DNA from: Longimycelium tulufanense
Lineage (GTDB): Bacteria; Actinomycetota; Actinomycetes; Mycobacteriales; Pseudonocardiaceae
Direction of reading: 5' to 3'
Length of the DNA: 64,000 bases
NCBI RefSeq assembly: GCF_014645795.1
Contig: NZ_BMMK01000007.1
Span: 124,001 to 188,000, forward strand
This document shows positions 37,203 to 47,030 of the stretch, piece by piece (positions within the stretch are counted from its first letter, which is position 1; each line of letters opens with the position of its first letter). The position numbers and the translations under genes were made by a program. The notes under the pieces are model-generated. The model had not been told where the DNA came from and ran no database searches. It saw only the letters and a list, made by a program, of their open reading frames with translations.

Positions 37203-39359
37203 ATGCGCTGGCCGGGGTCGCCCTATCCGCTGGGCGCGACGTACGACGGGGCCGGGACGAACTTCGCCCTGTTCTCCGAGGTCGCCGAGCGGGTCGAGCT
37301 GTGTCTGTTCGACGAGGACGGCCACGAGACCCGGGTGCGGCTGACCGAGGTCGACGGGTTCGTCTGGCACGTCTACCTGCCACGGGTCGGTCCGGGACAG
37401 TGCTACGGCTACCGGGTGTACGGCCCGCACGATCCCGCTCAGGGGCTGCGATGCAACCCGGACAAGCTGCTGCTGGACCCCTACGCGAAGGCGATCTCCG
37501 GTGAGCTGTGCTGGCACTCGGCGTTGTTCGACTACGACCTGGACGGCGGCCCGGACCGCAACGACCTGGACTCCGCGCCGTACCTGCCGAAGTCGGTGGT
37601 GGTGACGCCGTTCTTCGACTGGGGTGACGACCATCCGCCGCGTCAACCCTATGACGAGACGGTGATCTACGAGGCACATGTGCGGGGCCTGACCATCCGG
37701 CACCCCGAGCTCCCCCAGGAGCTGCGCGGCACCTACGCCGCACTGGGCCATCCCACCGTCATCGAGTACCTGCAGCGGCTCGGTGTGACGGCGATCGAGC
37801 TGATGCCGGTGCACCAGTTCATCGACGATCACCAGCTGGTGCTTCGCGGGATGACCAACTACTGGGGCTACAACACGGTCGGCTTCTTCGCGCCGCACGA
37901 GGCGTACTCGTCCACCCGTGGACAGGCGCGGCAGGTGCAGGAGTTCAAGTGGATGGTGCGGTCGCTGCACCGCGCGGGGATCGAGGTCATCCTCGACGTC
38001 GTCTACAACCACACTGCCGAGGGCAACCACCTCGGTCCGACGCTGTGCTGGCGGGGCATCGACAACCGGGCCTACTACCGGCTCGTCGACGACGACCCCA
38101 GCTACTACATGGATTACACGGGCACCGGAAACTCGCTCAACGCCCGTGATCCGCACACCCTGCAACTCATCATGGACTCGCTGCGGTACTGGGTCAGCGA
38201 GATGCACGTCGACGGGTTCCGGTTCGATCTGGCCGCGACGCTGGCCCGCGAGTTCTACGACGTGGACCGGCTGAGCGCCTTCTTCGACATCGTCCAACAG
38301 GATCCGGTGATCAGCCAGGTCAAACTCATCGCCGAACCCTGGGATGTCGGTCCGGGCGGCTACCAGGTGGGAAACTTCCCGCCCCTGTGGACGGAGTGGA
38401 ACGGTCAGTTCCGGGACACGGTCCGGGATTTCTGGCGTGGGCAGCCGGCCACGCTGGGCGAGTTCGCCTCCCGCATCACCGGATCCTCCGACCTCTACCA
38501 GGACGACGGCCGCCGCCCCTACGCCTCCATCAACTTCGTTACCGCCCACGACGGTTTCACCCTCGCCGACCTGGTCTCCTACAACGACAAGCACAACGAC
38601 GCCAACGGCGAGGGCAACCGCGACGGTCATTCCGACAACCGGTCCTGGAACTGCGGCGCCGAGGGACCAACCGACGATGCTGCCGTCAACAAGCTGCGTT
38701 CCCAGCAGCGTCGAAACTTCCTGACCACCTTGTTCCTGTCCCAGGGTGTGCCGATGCTGTCACACGGGGACGAGTTGGGGCGTACCCAGCGTGGCAACAA
38801 CAATGCCTACTGCCAGGACAATGAGCTCTCCTGGATGGACTGGTCGCTGGCGGAGAAGAACCAGGACCTGCTGGACTTCACCCGCGCCGTGGCCGAGATG
38901 CGCCGCGCGCACCCCGTGTTCCGGCGGCGGCGGTTCTTCGGTGGCCGCCCCATCCGCAAGGGTGACGAGCTGCGGGACATCGCCTGGTTCACCCCACGCG
39001 GGACGGAGATGACCGAGCAGGACTGGGAATCCGGGTTCGGGCGCTCCATCACCGTGTTCCTCAATGGGAACGGCATTCCGGACGTCGACCGGTACGGCCG
39101 GCGCATCCGAGACGACTCGTTCCTGCTGTGCTTCAACGCGCACGACGACACGATGAACTTCACGATGCCCAGCGCCGAGTACGGCGGTGAGTGGACCGTG
39201 GTGCTCGACACGAACACCGGTGAGGTGCTCAGCTGCGGCGGCGGGCAGGTGACCGGTGTGATCGCGGGCGGAGCCCCCGCCACGCCGCGCTCGGTGCTGG
39301 CCGGCCGCGCGTTGCCGGTCAACGGGCGCTCCCTCGTGCTGCTGGAACGGACCGGGTGA
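37203..39359 (+). CDS. glgX: glycogen debranching enzyme
   Basis: GlgX (TreX) hydrolyses alpha-1,6 branches of glycogen, releasing linear maltodextrin for TreY. The 718-residue protein has an N-terminal CBM48 domain (SPYPLGATYDGAGTNFALFS), GH13 region I DVVYNHTAEGN, region II DGFRFDLAATLAREF with the nucleophile aspartate, region III LIAEPWDVGPGGYQVG with the acid glutamate, and region IV VTAHDGFTLADLVSY. The lower part has GRTQRGNNNAYCQDNELSW typical of GlgX. The ATG at 37203 begins the conserved sequence. It is first in the glgX-treY-treZ operon, ending 6 bp before treY. Confidence 0.95.
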   Translation: MRWPGSPYPLGATYDGAGTNFALFSEVAERVELCLFDEDGHETRVRLTEVDGFVWHVYLPRVGPGQCYGYRVYGPHDPAQGLRCNPDKLLLDPYAKAISGELCWHSALFDYDLDGGPDRNDLDSAPYLPKSVVVTPFFDWGDDHPPRQPYDETVIYEAHVRGLTIRHPELPQELRGTYAALGHPTVIEYLQRLGVTAIELMPVHQFIDDHQLVLRGMTNYWGYNTVGFFAPHEAYSSTRGQARQVQEFKWMVRSLHRAGIEVILDVVYNHTAEGNHLGPTLCWRGIDNRAYYRLVDDDPSYYMDYTGTGNSLNARDPHTLQLIMDSLRYWVSEMHVDGFRFDLAATLAREFYDVDRLSAFFDIVQQDPVISQVKLIAEPWDVGPGGYQVGNFPPLWTEWNGQFRDTVRDFWRGQPATLGEFASRITGSSDLYQDDGRRPYASINFVTAHDGFTLADLVSYNDKHNDANGEGNRDGHSDNRSWNCGAEGPTDDAAVNKLRSQQRRNFLTTLFLSQGVPMLSHGDELGRTQRGNNNAYCQDNELSWMDWSLAEKNQDLLDFTRAVAEMRRAHPVFRRRRFFGGRPIRKGDELRDIAWFTPRGTEMTEQDWESGFGRSITVFLNGNGIPDVDRYGRRIRDDSFLLCFNAHDDTMNFTMPSAEYGGEWTVVLDTNTGEVLSCGGGQVTGVIAGGAPATPRSVLAGRALPVNGRSLVLLERTG

Positions 39360-39365
39360 GGCGCC

Positions 39366-41675
39366 ATGCCGCCGCCCTCCGCCACCTATCGTCTGCAGCT
39401 CGGTCCGTTGATGAGCTTTCGCGATGCCGCAGCGCTCGCCGACTACCTCGTGGAACTGGGAGTCGGCGCACTGTATGTCTCTCCGGTGCTCCAGGCCGCG
39501 CCCGGCTCGACCCATGGTTACGACGTCACCGACCCAACGCAGCCTTCGGAAGCGCTGGGTGGCGAGGACGGATGGCGGCTGCTGACCGCCCGGCTCGGGC
39601 AGCGTGCTCTGGGGCTGGTGGTGGACGTCGTGCCCAACCACATGGGTGTGGGGGATGCACCCGCCAACCCGTGGTGGTGGGACGTGTTGCGGGAGGGGCG
39701 TGGCTCGGAGTACGCGCATTTCTTCGACGTCGACTGGGATTCCGGCCCGTTGTTGCTGCCGGTCCTGGCCGACGATGGGGACGGTGAGGCAGTCGCGCTG
39801 GGTGATCTGCGGGTCGAGGGTGACTGTCTCGTCTACCGCGATCACCGCTTTCCTGTTGCCCCGGGAACGGGTAACAGTGATCCACGCAGAGTCCACGAGC
39901 GCCAGCACTACCGGTTGGTGTCGTGGCGGCGCGGCAACCGAGAACTGAATTACCGACGGTTCTTCGACATCACCGACCTGGCCGCGGTTCGGGTGGAGGA
40001 TCCGGTGGTCTTTGCCGCGACACACGCGACCTTGCTGCGGTGGGTCGAGGATGGTGCGGTGACCGGGTTGCGGATCGACCACCCCGACGGGCTGGCCGAT
40101 CCCGGTGGTTACGTACGGCGACTCCGGTCCAGTGCCCCGGATGTCTGGCTGGTGGTCGAGAAGATCCTCGGGGTGGACGAGGATCTGCCCGCATCGTGGC
40201 CGGTAGATGGCACGACCGGATATGACGCGCTGCGCGAGGTGTGTGGGCTGTTCGTCGACTGTACCGGGGAGGAGTCGCTGACCAATCTTTACGTGGCCGA
40301 GTGCAATGACCTGGATCCTCGGCGACTGAGCTGGGAGTGCCGGATCATGGTGGCCAGCCGTGTCCTACGTGCTGAGGTCCGGCGCATCGCTGCCCTGTTG
40401 CCGAATCTGGATCGGGAGCGAACCGAGGAGGCTGTCGTCGCCGTACTGGCGTCATTCCCGGTGTATCGCTCCTACCTGCCCGAAGGGCGAGGATACTTCG
40501 AGGAAGCTGTCATGACGGCACGGCAGGCACGTCCCGAGTTCGCCGTCGAAATCGATGCCGTGGCTGATGCGGCGCTTGCCGTTCCTGATGGCGAGCTGGC
40601 CCGGCGGATCCAGCAGACCTCGGGAATGGTGATGGCCAAGGGCATCGAGGACACCCTGCTCTACCGCTATCCCCGGCTGGTGGCGCTCAACGAGGTCGGT
40701 GGCGATCTTCTGCGTTTCGGTGTGGAAGTCACGGAGTTTCATCAACGTGCGGCGGCACGGGCGGCTGGTTGGCCGCACACGATGACGGCGCTTTCCACGC
40801 ACGACACCAAGCGTTCGGAGGACGTGCGTGCTCGCATCGCAGTGCTGTCGGAGCTGGCGGATGAGTTCTCGGCGTTGGTGCGCAGGTGGTCGGCGCGATG
40901 CGCGCTTCCCGAGCCGACGCTGAATCTGCTGGGTTGGCAGACCTTGCTCGGAGCCTGGCCGATCGGGATCGAGCGGCTGCGGGAGTACCTGCTCAAGGCG
41001 GCACGGGAGGCCAAGCTCGGCACGAGCTGGACCGACCGGAACGCGGACTTCGAGGCGGCCGTGGCCAACTGGCCCGTCGAGGTGCACGAGGACGAGGACC
41101 TGCTGTCCGAGGTGGCCGCGTTCGCTTCGCGCCTGCAGCAGCCGGGCTGGTCGAACTCCCTGGGACAGAAGCTGCTCCAGCTAGCCGGGCCCGGTGTTCC
41201 CGACATCTACCAGGGAACCGAACTGTGGGACTTTTCCCTGGTGGATCCGGACAACCGTCGGCGGGTGGACTTCGACGAACGACGTCGGTTGCTGGCGCGG
41301 ATTGCGGACGGCTGGCTACCGCCGGTCGACGAGACGGGAGCGGCCAAGTTGCTGGTGACGACCCGGGTGCTGCGACTTCGTCGGAACCGTCCGGAGCTCT
41401 TCCACGGTTACCGACCGCTGTGGGCGGAGGGAGTCGCGGCGCGGCATGTCGTGGCGTTCGCTCGCGGTCCTGCCGCCGAACTGGTGGCGGTGGCTACCCG
41501 GCTTTCGGTGGGCCTGGCACGGTCCGGTGGCTGGCGGGACACACTGCTTCCGCTTCCGTGGGGCTCTGGCCGTTGGGTTGACGTACTCAGCGGACGTGCT
41601 GTGGCGCCAGCGACGCCGCCGTTGGCCGAACTCCTGGTCGACTACCCCGTTGCCCTGCTGCTCCGGGAGAAGTGA
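39366..41675 (+). CDS. treY: maltooligosyl trehalose synthase
   Basis: TreY isomerises the reducing end of maltodextrins to a trehalose unit. The 769-residue GH13 protein shows PSATYRLQLGPLMSFRDAA at the N-terminus, VVDVVPNHMGVGD near residue 87, GLRIDHPDGLADPGGYV near residue 235 (nucleophile region), VVEKILGVDEDLP near residue 261 (acid/base), STHDTKRSEDVRARI, and GVPDIYQGTELWDFSLVDPDN near residue 615, all diagnostic. GAGG lies just before the ATG. Its stop overlaps treZ. Confidence 0.96.
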   Translation: MPPPSATYRLQLGPLMSFRDAAALADYLVELGVGALYVSPVLQAAPGSTHGYDVTDPTQPSEALGGEDGWRLLTARLGQRALGLVVDVVPNHMGVGDAPANPWWWDVLREGRGSEYAHFFDVDWDSGPLLLPVLADDGDGEAVALGDLRVEGDCLVYRDHRFPVAPGTGNSDPRRVHERQHYRLVSWRRGNRELNYRRFFDITDLAAVRVEDPVVFAATHATLLRWVEDGAVTGLRIDHPDGLADPGGYVRRLRSSAPDVWLVVEKILGVDEDLPASWPVDGTTGYDALREVCGLFVDCTGEESLTNLYVAECNDLDPRRLSWECRIMVASRVLRAEVRRIAALLPNLDRERTEEAVVAVLASFPVYRSYLPEGRGYFEEAVMTARQARPEFAVEIDAVADAALAVPDGELARRIQQTSGMVMAKGIEDTLLYRYPRLVALNEVGGDLLRFGVEVTEFHQRAAARAAGWPHTMTALSTHDTKRSEDVRARIAVLSELADEFSALVRRWSARCALPEPTLNLLGWQTLLGAWPIGIERLREYLLKAAREAKLGTSWTDRNADFEAAVANWPVEVHEDEDLLSEVAAFASRLQQPGWSNSLGQKLLQLAGPGVPDIYQGTELWDFSLVDPDNRRRVDFDERRRLLARIADGWLPPVDETGAAKLLVTTRVLRLRRNRPELFHGYRPLWAEGVAARHVVAFARGPAAELVAVATRLSVGLARSGGWRDTLLPLPWGSGRWVDVLSGRAVAPATPPLAELLVDYPVALLLREK

Positions 41676-43474
41676 TGACGCAGCTCGCCGAGGGCGTTCC
41701 TGCCGGCTCGGGCCTGCCCCGGACGGGCACGGACTTCACCGTGTGGGCGCCGGAGCGGTCCCGGGTCCGGCTGTGGCTGGACGGTGCCGAGTACAAGATG
41801 GTTCGGGACGAGCGCGGGTGGTGGCGGGTGACGGTGCCCATCGCGGCCCCGGGGATGGACTACGGCTTCCTGCTCGACGACAACCCGCAGCCGCTGCCTG
41901 ATCCGCGTTCCCTGTGGCAGCCCGATGGGGTGCATCGTCCATCGCGCCGTTACGACCACGATTTCTTCCGGTGGACGGATGAGTCCTGGGCTGGGCGTTC
42001 GCTTCCGGGGTCGGTGGTGTACGAGCTGCATGTCGGGACGTTCACCGATGCGGGTACGTTCGATGCCGCGGTCAGTCGGCTGGATCACCTGAGGGGCTTG
42101 GGTGTCGACTTCGTCGAGGTCATGCCGGTCAACGCCTTTGACGGCCCGTACGGCTGGGGCTACGACGGGGTCCTGTGGTACGCGGTGCACGAGCCGTACG
42201 GCGGGCCAGACGGATTCAAGCAGTTCGTCGATGCCTGCCATACGCGGGGGCTGGGTGTGCTGCTGGATGTGGTCTACAACCACCTCGGGCCCTCCGGTGC
42301 CCATCTTGCCGACTATGGCCCCTATTTCACCGGCCGCACGATCTGGGGCCCGGCGTTGAACGTCGACGGACCGGACTCGGACGAGGTGCGCCGTTACGTG
42401 ATTGACAATGCACTGAGCTGGCTGCGCGACTTCCACGTCGACGGGCTGCGGCTGGACGCGGTGCACGCGCTTGTTGATCGACGTGCGGTGCACCTGCTGG
42501 AGGAGCTGGCGAGTGAAGTCGAGGCGTTGTCCGCGCACTTGCGGCGACCCTTGACGTTGATCGCTGAATCGGATCTCAACGACCCGCGCCTGGTGACGGC
42601 TAGGGAGGCCGGCGGCTACGGGCTGCACGCGCAGTGGAACGACGACCTTCATCACTGCCTGCACACGGCGTTGACTGGGGAGAGGCAGGGTTACTACACG
42701 GACTTCGGTTCGCTGCAGGCGTTGGCGGACACCCTGCGCGAGGTGTTCTTCCACGCCGCGACCTGGTCATCCTTCCGCGGGCGGACGCACGGTCGGCCGG
42801 TGGATACCCACCGGCTGCCCGCACATCGTTTTCTTTTCTCCGCGCAGAATCACGACCAAGTCGGCAACCGGGCGGCTGGGGACCGGCTCAGCGCCGTCCT
42901 CTCCCCCGGTCTGCTGGGCTGCGCCGCCGCCCTACTGTTGTGCTCTCCCTATACGCCGATGCTGTTCATGGGCGAGGAGTGGGGCGCCAGCACCCCGTGG
43001 CAGTTCTTCGCATCCTTCCCGGACCCGAAGCTGGCCGAAAAGGTGCGGCGGGGCCGCCGCAAGGAGTTTGCCGAGCACGGCTGGGGGCCGTCCGAGGTGC
43101 CCGATCCACTGGCACCGGCCACCCTGGAACGTTCCCGACTAAACTGGTCGGAGACCGGCCAGGGTTGGCATGCCGAGTTGTTGGGGACGTATCGGGCGCT
43201 GGTGGCGTTGCGGCGGGCCCGCCCCGCGTTGTCCGACCCCTGGTTGGACCGGCTCGTTGTGGACCACGACGAGTCCAGGCGATGGATCGTGCTTCATCGG
43301 AACGATGGTCGTGGGGACCGGCTGTACGTGGCCTGCAACCTGGGCTCCGTGCCTGCCCGAGTCCCCTTGCCTGACAGGGCTGACGTGCTACTCACCAATG
43401 GTCAGGCAAGCGTCGGTCCGGGCGGGGTCGAGCTGGGTCCGGAGACGTTCGCCGTACTCGACCCGGTCCGCTGA
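41675..43474 (+). CDS. treZ: malto-oligosyltrehalose trehalohydrolase
   Basis: TreZ releases free trehalose from maltooligosyl trehalose, completing the TreXYZ route from glycogen. The 599-residue protein has the N-terminal CBM48-like domain (FTVWAPERSRVRLWL), VVYELHVGTFTDAGTFDAA, DVVYNHLGPSG, the nucleophile region DGLRLDAVHALVD, IAESDLNDPRLV with the acid glutamate, and FLFSAQNHDQVGNRA. ATG 41675 overlaps the treY stop (TGATG) with GGGAG five bases ahead; a GTG one codon upstream is an alternative. Trehalose serves as osmoprotectant and precursor in actinomycetes. Confidence 0.96.
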   Translation: MTQLAEGVPAGSGLPRTGTDFTVWAPERSRVRLWLDGAEYKMVRDERGWWRVTVPIAAPGMDYGFLLDDNPQPLPDPRSLWQPDGVHRPSRRYDHDFFRWTDESWAGRSLPGSVVYELHVGTFTDAGTFDAAVSRLDHLRGLGVDFVEVMPVNAFDGPYGWGYDGVLWYAVHEPYGGPDGFKQFVDACHTRGLGVLLDVVYNHLGPSGAHLADYGPYFTGRTIWGPALNVDGPDSDEVRRYVIDNALSWLRDFHVDGLRLDAVHALVDRRAVHLLEELASEVEALSAHLRRPLTLIAESDLNDPRLVTAREAGGYGLHAQWNDDLHHCLHTALTGERQGYYTDFGSLQALADTLREVFFHAATWSSFRGRTHGRPVDTHRLPAHRFLFSAQNHDQVGNRAAGDRLSAVLSPGLLGCAAALLLCSPYTPMLFMGEEWGASTPWQFFASFPDPKLAEKVRRGRRKEFAEHGWGPSEVPDPLAPATLERSRLNWSETGQGWHAELLGTYRALVALRRARPALSDPWLDRLVVDHDESRRWIVLHRNDGRGDRLYVACNLGSVPARVPLPDRADVLLTNGQASVGPGGVELGPETFAVLDPVR

Positions 43475-43674
43475 CGCCCTCCCGTGGACCACCACCTGTC
43501 CCCATCCCCCGAAGTTATCCACAGCCCACGATCTTGGTCTTGATTCGCGCTTCCACAGCTCAGTAAGCTCGCCCTGGGCTGCGCAGACCCGGGCGGGCGG
43601 GGGCTGCACTCCCACTAGGGCTGTCGCGGGTGGTGGCGGGCCGCTGGAAACCCGCCTACCGCCCGCGGACCGTC

Positions 43675-44505
43675 TTACTCGACGAAGGTGTCCGGGTGGG
43701 GGCCGGTGCGTTCCCCGGTCTCCAAGACGGCGATGGCGGCGAGATCGTCGGCATCCAGGTCGAAATCGAAGACCGCAATGTTCTCCCGCACCCGCTGCGG
43801 GTTGGCGGACTTGGGGATCACGACGTTGCCGAGCTGGATGTGCCAGCGCAGGATCACCTGGGCCGGCGTGCGGCCATGTTTGTCCGCAATAGTCACGATC
43901 GTCGGGTTCGCCAGCACCTCGCCGCCCTTGGCCAGCGGGCTCCACGCCTCGGTCAGAATGCCGTGCCTGGCGTGGAACGCACGCAGCTCTTCCTGCTGCA
44001 GGCGGGGATGCAGCTCGATCTGGTTGGTGACCGGGACGACACCGGTCTCGTCCAGCAGCCGTTGCAGGTGCGGGACCTGGAAGTTGGACACCCCGATCGC
44101 CCGAGCGCGTCCGTCGCCATGAATTTCTCGGAGTGCTTTCCAGCTCTCGACGTACCTGTCCCGGGTAGGCACGGGCCAGTGGATCAGATACAGATCGACG
44201 TAGTCCAGCTTCAACCGGTCGAGGCTGGCGTCGAAGGCCCGCAGCGTCGAGTCGTATCCATGGTCGGTGTTCCACAGCTTGGTCGCCAGGAACAACTCGT
44301 GCCGGGGAATGTCGGACTCGGCGATCGCCCGGCCGACTCCCCGCTCGTTGCCGTAGAACGCCGCGGTGTCGAAACTGCGGTAGCCCGCGTCGATCGCCGC
44401 ACGCACGACCGGAGGCACCTCGTCGTCGGTGAGCGGGAACAATCCCAGTCCGAGCTGGGGAATCGTGACGTCGTTTGTCAGCTTGATGGCGGGAACAGTC
44501 GTCAT
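43675..44505 (-). CDS. aldo/keto reductase
   Basis: A 276-residue NADPH-dependent AKR5-type reductase similar to 2,5-diketo-D-gluconate reductases. The catalytic tetrad is visible: aspartate and tyrosine in RSFDTAAFYGNERGVG (residues 44-59), lysine in FLATKLWNTDHG near residue 74, and histidine in YLIHWPVP near 107. Further marks are AIGVSNFQVPHLQ and IPKSANPQRVRENI, the NADPH-phosphate site. ATG 44505 has GGAAAG nine bases upstream. Substrate unknown; transcribed alone. Confidence 0.92.
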   Translation of the reverse strand: MTTVPAIKLTNDVTIPQLGLGLFPLTDDEVPPVVRAAIDAGYRSFDTAAFYGNERGVGRAIAESDIPRHELFLATKLWNTDHGYDSTLRAFDASLDRLKLDYVDLYLIHWPVPTRDRYVESWKALREIHGDGRARAIGVSNFQVPHLQRLLDETGVVPVTNQIELHPRLQQEELRAFHARHGILTEAWSPLAKGGEVLANPTIVTIADKHGRTPAQVILRWHIQLGNVVIPKSANPQRVRENIAVFDFDLDADDLAAIAVLETGERTGPHPDTFVE

Positions 44506-44911
44506 CGCCAGGCTTTCCTTCACGTTGGGGGTCCACAACGGACGCTTCCGAGTCAACCAGTTACCTCGCCGGTCACGTCACCGCACGTGCCGCACACCAC
44601 ATCCCAACACGAGAGGTTTCCGTCCGCCATTCGAAACCAACTGGTTCCGTATTTCCGGAACCGCAACCTCCGGCCCGACGCGACCGCCCGGGCCGGCCGC
44701 CCGCCATTCCCCCGTGCGAATCATCTGGTCAAGTGCTGTTGAGCGATCTCGACGCGGGAAGCGCCCAGCCGCAGGATCATGGATGGTCACGGCAACGGCT
44801 GGCCGCAAGCCAGCGTCACGTGTTGGTAGGGAGGTGGCGTCGAGCGTGGCTCTTCCGCAGCCCGGGAAGGACAGCGCCAAACAAACATTCTCCACCGAGG
44901 GCATTCCCCCG
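44506..44911. other. intergenic region with a 20-bp palindrome
   Basis: Promoter space for the leftward aldo/keto reductase and, formerly, the rightward hydroxylase pseudogene. The only notable element is the palindrome at 44643-44662. Confidence 0.45.
44643..44662. promoter_or_regulatory. 20-bp palindrome, candidate operator
   Basis: GGTTCCG-TATTTC-CGGAACC has 7-bp perfect arms. It lies 138 bp upstream of the aldo/keto reductase start and 250 bp upstream of the aspartyl hydroxylase remnant. The core resembles the TTCC-N7-GGAA sites of the allantoin genes but has one extra spacer base, so I do not assign it to that regulon. Confidence 0.4.
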
Positions 44912-45638
44912 ATGGGTCGACCGAGTCTGGTCGTCCGTGTGCTGATGCGCATCGTCAAGTGGGCCGAACGGCTCAACACTCGTTGCTCGAAGGTGGGAAA
45001 CGAACCGGTTCCCGACAACACCGTCTTCGGTTGGGCCACGATGTCGAGCGGGAGTGGCAGGCCATCCGCTCCGAGCTGGAAGGTGTACTCACGCGGCGTG
45101 ACGAGCTGCCCGCGTTCCAGGACATCGTCACCGACGTTCGGACGATCACCGAAGACCAGGCATGGAAGGTCTTCCTCCTGCACGCCTACGGCTCCTCCTC
45201 GGAGCGCAACATCACGTGCTGCCCACGGACCTGGGACACCGTCCGGCGCATCCCCGGCTTCAAGTCCGCGATGTTCTCGATTTTCGAACCGGGTAAACAC
45301 CTGCCACCGCATCGCGGGCCTACAACGGCGTGCTGCGGCTCCACCTCGGTCTGATCGTGCCGCGCGAGCGGGACAAGGTGGCGATCCGGGTCGATGACAA
45401 GGTGTGTCGCTGGGAGGAGGGCCAGGTTCTCATCTTCGACGACGCGTACGAGCACGAGGCGTGGAATCACTCCGACGAGACACGCGTGGTGTTGTTCGTC
45501 GACTTCGTCAAGCCACTCCGGTTTCCCGCCAATGTGGTCAACTGGATGTTGCTGAACCTGGCCCTGTTCACGCCCTTCATCCGGGAAGGTGCGCAGAATC
45601 ACCGGAAGTGGGAGAAGCGCTTCTACGAGTCGGGCTGA
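44912..45638 (+). pseudogene. aspartyl/asparaginyl beta-hydroxylase, twice frameshifted
   Basis: Three successive frames make up one aspartyl/asparaginyl beta-hydroxylase of about 240 residues. Frame 1 (from ATG 44912) gives RIVKWAERLNTRCSKVGNEP to about 45037; frame 2 gives GHDVEREWQAIRSELEGVL through FSIFEPGKHLPPHRGP; frame 3 from about 45319 gives YNGVLRLHLGLIVPRE and DDAYEHEAWNHSDETRVVLF to the stop. Each junction is a net single-base loss. The iron and 2-oxoglutarate residues (HRG, YEHEAWN, R) are otherwise intact, so the decay is recent, or these are sequencing errors. Such enzymes (LpxO-like) hydroxylate lipid or peptide substrates. Confidence 0.75.
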
Positions 45639-45834
45639 TCCCGATGCTGGGCGGGTTGTTCTCCGGGCGTGGTCGCCAGCGAGACCGGAGACTCCACACC
45701 CGGAGGGCAACCCGTTCGCTCCCCCGGTCCACCAGAGAAGAGTGGCCGATCCAGTAGGCCGTTCGAGCGGTGCGCCGGTGACGGGGCAAAGGGCAGAATG
45801 TTCCCGTTCCGAACGGTTTCGCGGTGGAGGCTGT

Positions 45835-46626
45835 ATGGACCGGTTGGCAGGCAAGGTCGCCATCGTGACAGGGGCGGGTCAAGGGATCGGACGAGGGATC
45901 GCTCGACGGTTCGCGGCGGAGCGCGCGAACGTCATGGTCGCCGAGATCGACGAAGAGACCGGCCAGCGCACCGCCGCCGAGTTGGCGGATGGCTTCGGAG
46001 TGGACGTTCTCTTCCTCCGCACTGACGTGTCCGACAGAGCGGCGGTCGAGAACATGGTCGACGTCACCAGGCAGCGGTTCGGTAGCGTGGACATCCTCGT
46101 CAACAACGCGTGGGGCGGTGGTTCGTTCTCCGGACTCGAGAAGAAGAGCGACGCGGACATGGAACGGGGCTGGCGTGTCGGCTGCATGAGCGCCTTCTGG
46201 TCGATGCGGAAGGTGTTCCCGCTGATGTGCGAGCAGGGTGGTGGCCGAATCATCAACATCTGCTCGCTGAACGGCGTGAACGCCCACATGTTCACGGCCG
46301 AGTACAACACCGCCAAGGAGGCGCTGCGCACCCTTACCCGGACCGCGGCCCGCGAGTGGGCAGGGCACAACATTCTCGCCAACGTCATCTGCCCGGCCGC
46401 GGCGACTCCCGCGTACGAGGCGTTCGCCAGGTCGAGCCCCGAGAATGCCGCGGAGTTGTTGAAGCAGAACCCCATGGGGCGCATGGGCGATCCCGAACTG
46501 GACATCGGTGGCGTGGCGCTGTTCCTGGCCAGCGACGATGCGCGTTACGTCACCGGCAACACGCTCTTCGTCGACGGCGGCAGCCACATCAACGGCGTGG
46601 CCTGGGCACCGGTGCCTCCCGGCTAG
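45835..46626 (+). CDS. SDR-family oxidoreductase
   Basis: A 263-residue short-chain dehydrogenase. The cofactor motif is VTGAGQGIGRGIA at residues 12-24, NNAWGGG lies near residue 89 in the place of NNAG, and the catalytic pair is Tyr and Lys in AEYNTAKEAL near residue 155, with serine in NICSLNG. The C-terminal LASDDARYVTGNTLFVDGG is typical. An acidic residue after strand 2 (EIDEETG) suggests NAD(H). GGAGG lies five bases before the ATG. Substrate unknown. It lies downstream of the hydroxylase pseudogene on the same strand. Confidence 0.9.
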   Translation: MDRLAGKVAIVTGAGQGIGRGIARRFAAERANVMVAEIDEETGQRTAAELADGFGVDVLFLRTDVSDRAAVENMVDVTRQRFGSVDILVNNAWGGGSFSGLEKKSDADMERGWRVGCMSAFWSMRKVFPLMCEQGGGRIINICSLNGVNAHMFTAEYNTAKEALRTLTRTAAREWAGHNILANVICPAAATPAYEAFARSSPENAAELLKQNPMGRMGDPELDIGGVALFLASDDARYVTGNTLFVDGGSHINGVAWAPVPPG

Positions 46627-46666
46627 CGCCCATCTTCGAAGGATCTTGGTGCGGATTCCAGCATCG

Positions 46667-47008
46667 TGCGGTCCCACCAGCAAGATCCATCTGGTCAGTG
46701 AGGGCCATGGCCGACCGCTGTCGATCCTGGCACACCAGCGGCAATGTACACGACTGCACCCATTTCAGGCGGTCTTGTCGGCATCAGGGTGCCGCGGTCG
46801 GGTGCGGAACGCTCGCACCCGACCGGACCATGTGATCGCTGACAAGGGCTACAGCTCTCGGGCCTTCCGCGCGCACCTGCGCCAGCGCGGCATATCGCGC
46901 ACCATCCCCGAGCGCGGCGGCCAGCCAACTCACACGGTGGCGAGGCATCGCCACTACGACAATCGAGCTCGGTCCTACCTCGCTGTCCTCGCCATGGCCA
47001 GCATCCTG
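46667..47008 (+). pseudogene. IS5-family transposase remnant
   Basis: The frame reads CGPTSKIHLVSEGHGRPLSI, then RTRPDHVIADKGYSSRAFRA and HLRQRGISRTIPERGGQ, then jumps to HYDNRARSYLAVLAMASIL. These match the DDE-domain segments of IS5-type (IS427-like) transposases, but the N-terminal third and the block between the IPERADQ and final AxxYLAxLxxAS motifs are missing. No terminal inverted repeats were found. It separates the SDR from the arsenic genes and marks an old insertion. Confidence 0.75.
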
Positions 47009-47030
47009 GGCTCCACGAACGGGCGCCAGG

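Noticed and set aside
43635-43656. GGCGGG/CCCGCC stem between treZ and the aldo/keto reductase gene
   Set aside because: Only 6 bp with a 10-nt loop; too weak in GC-rich DNA to call a terminator.
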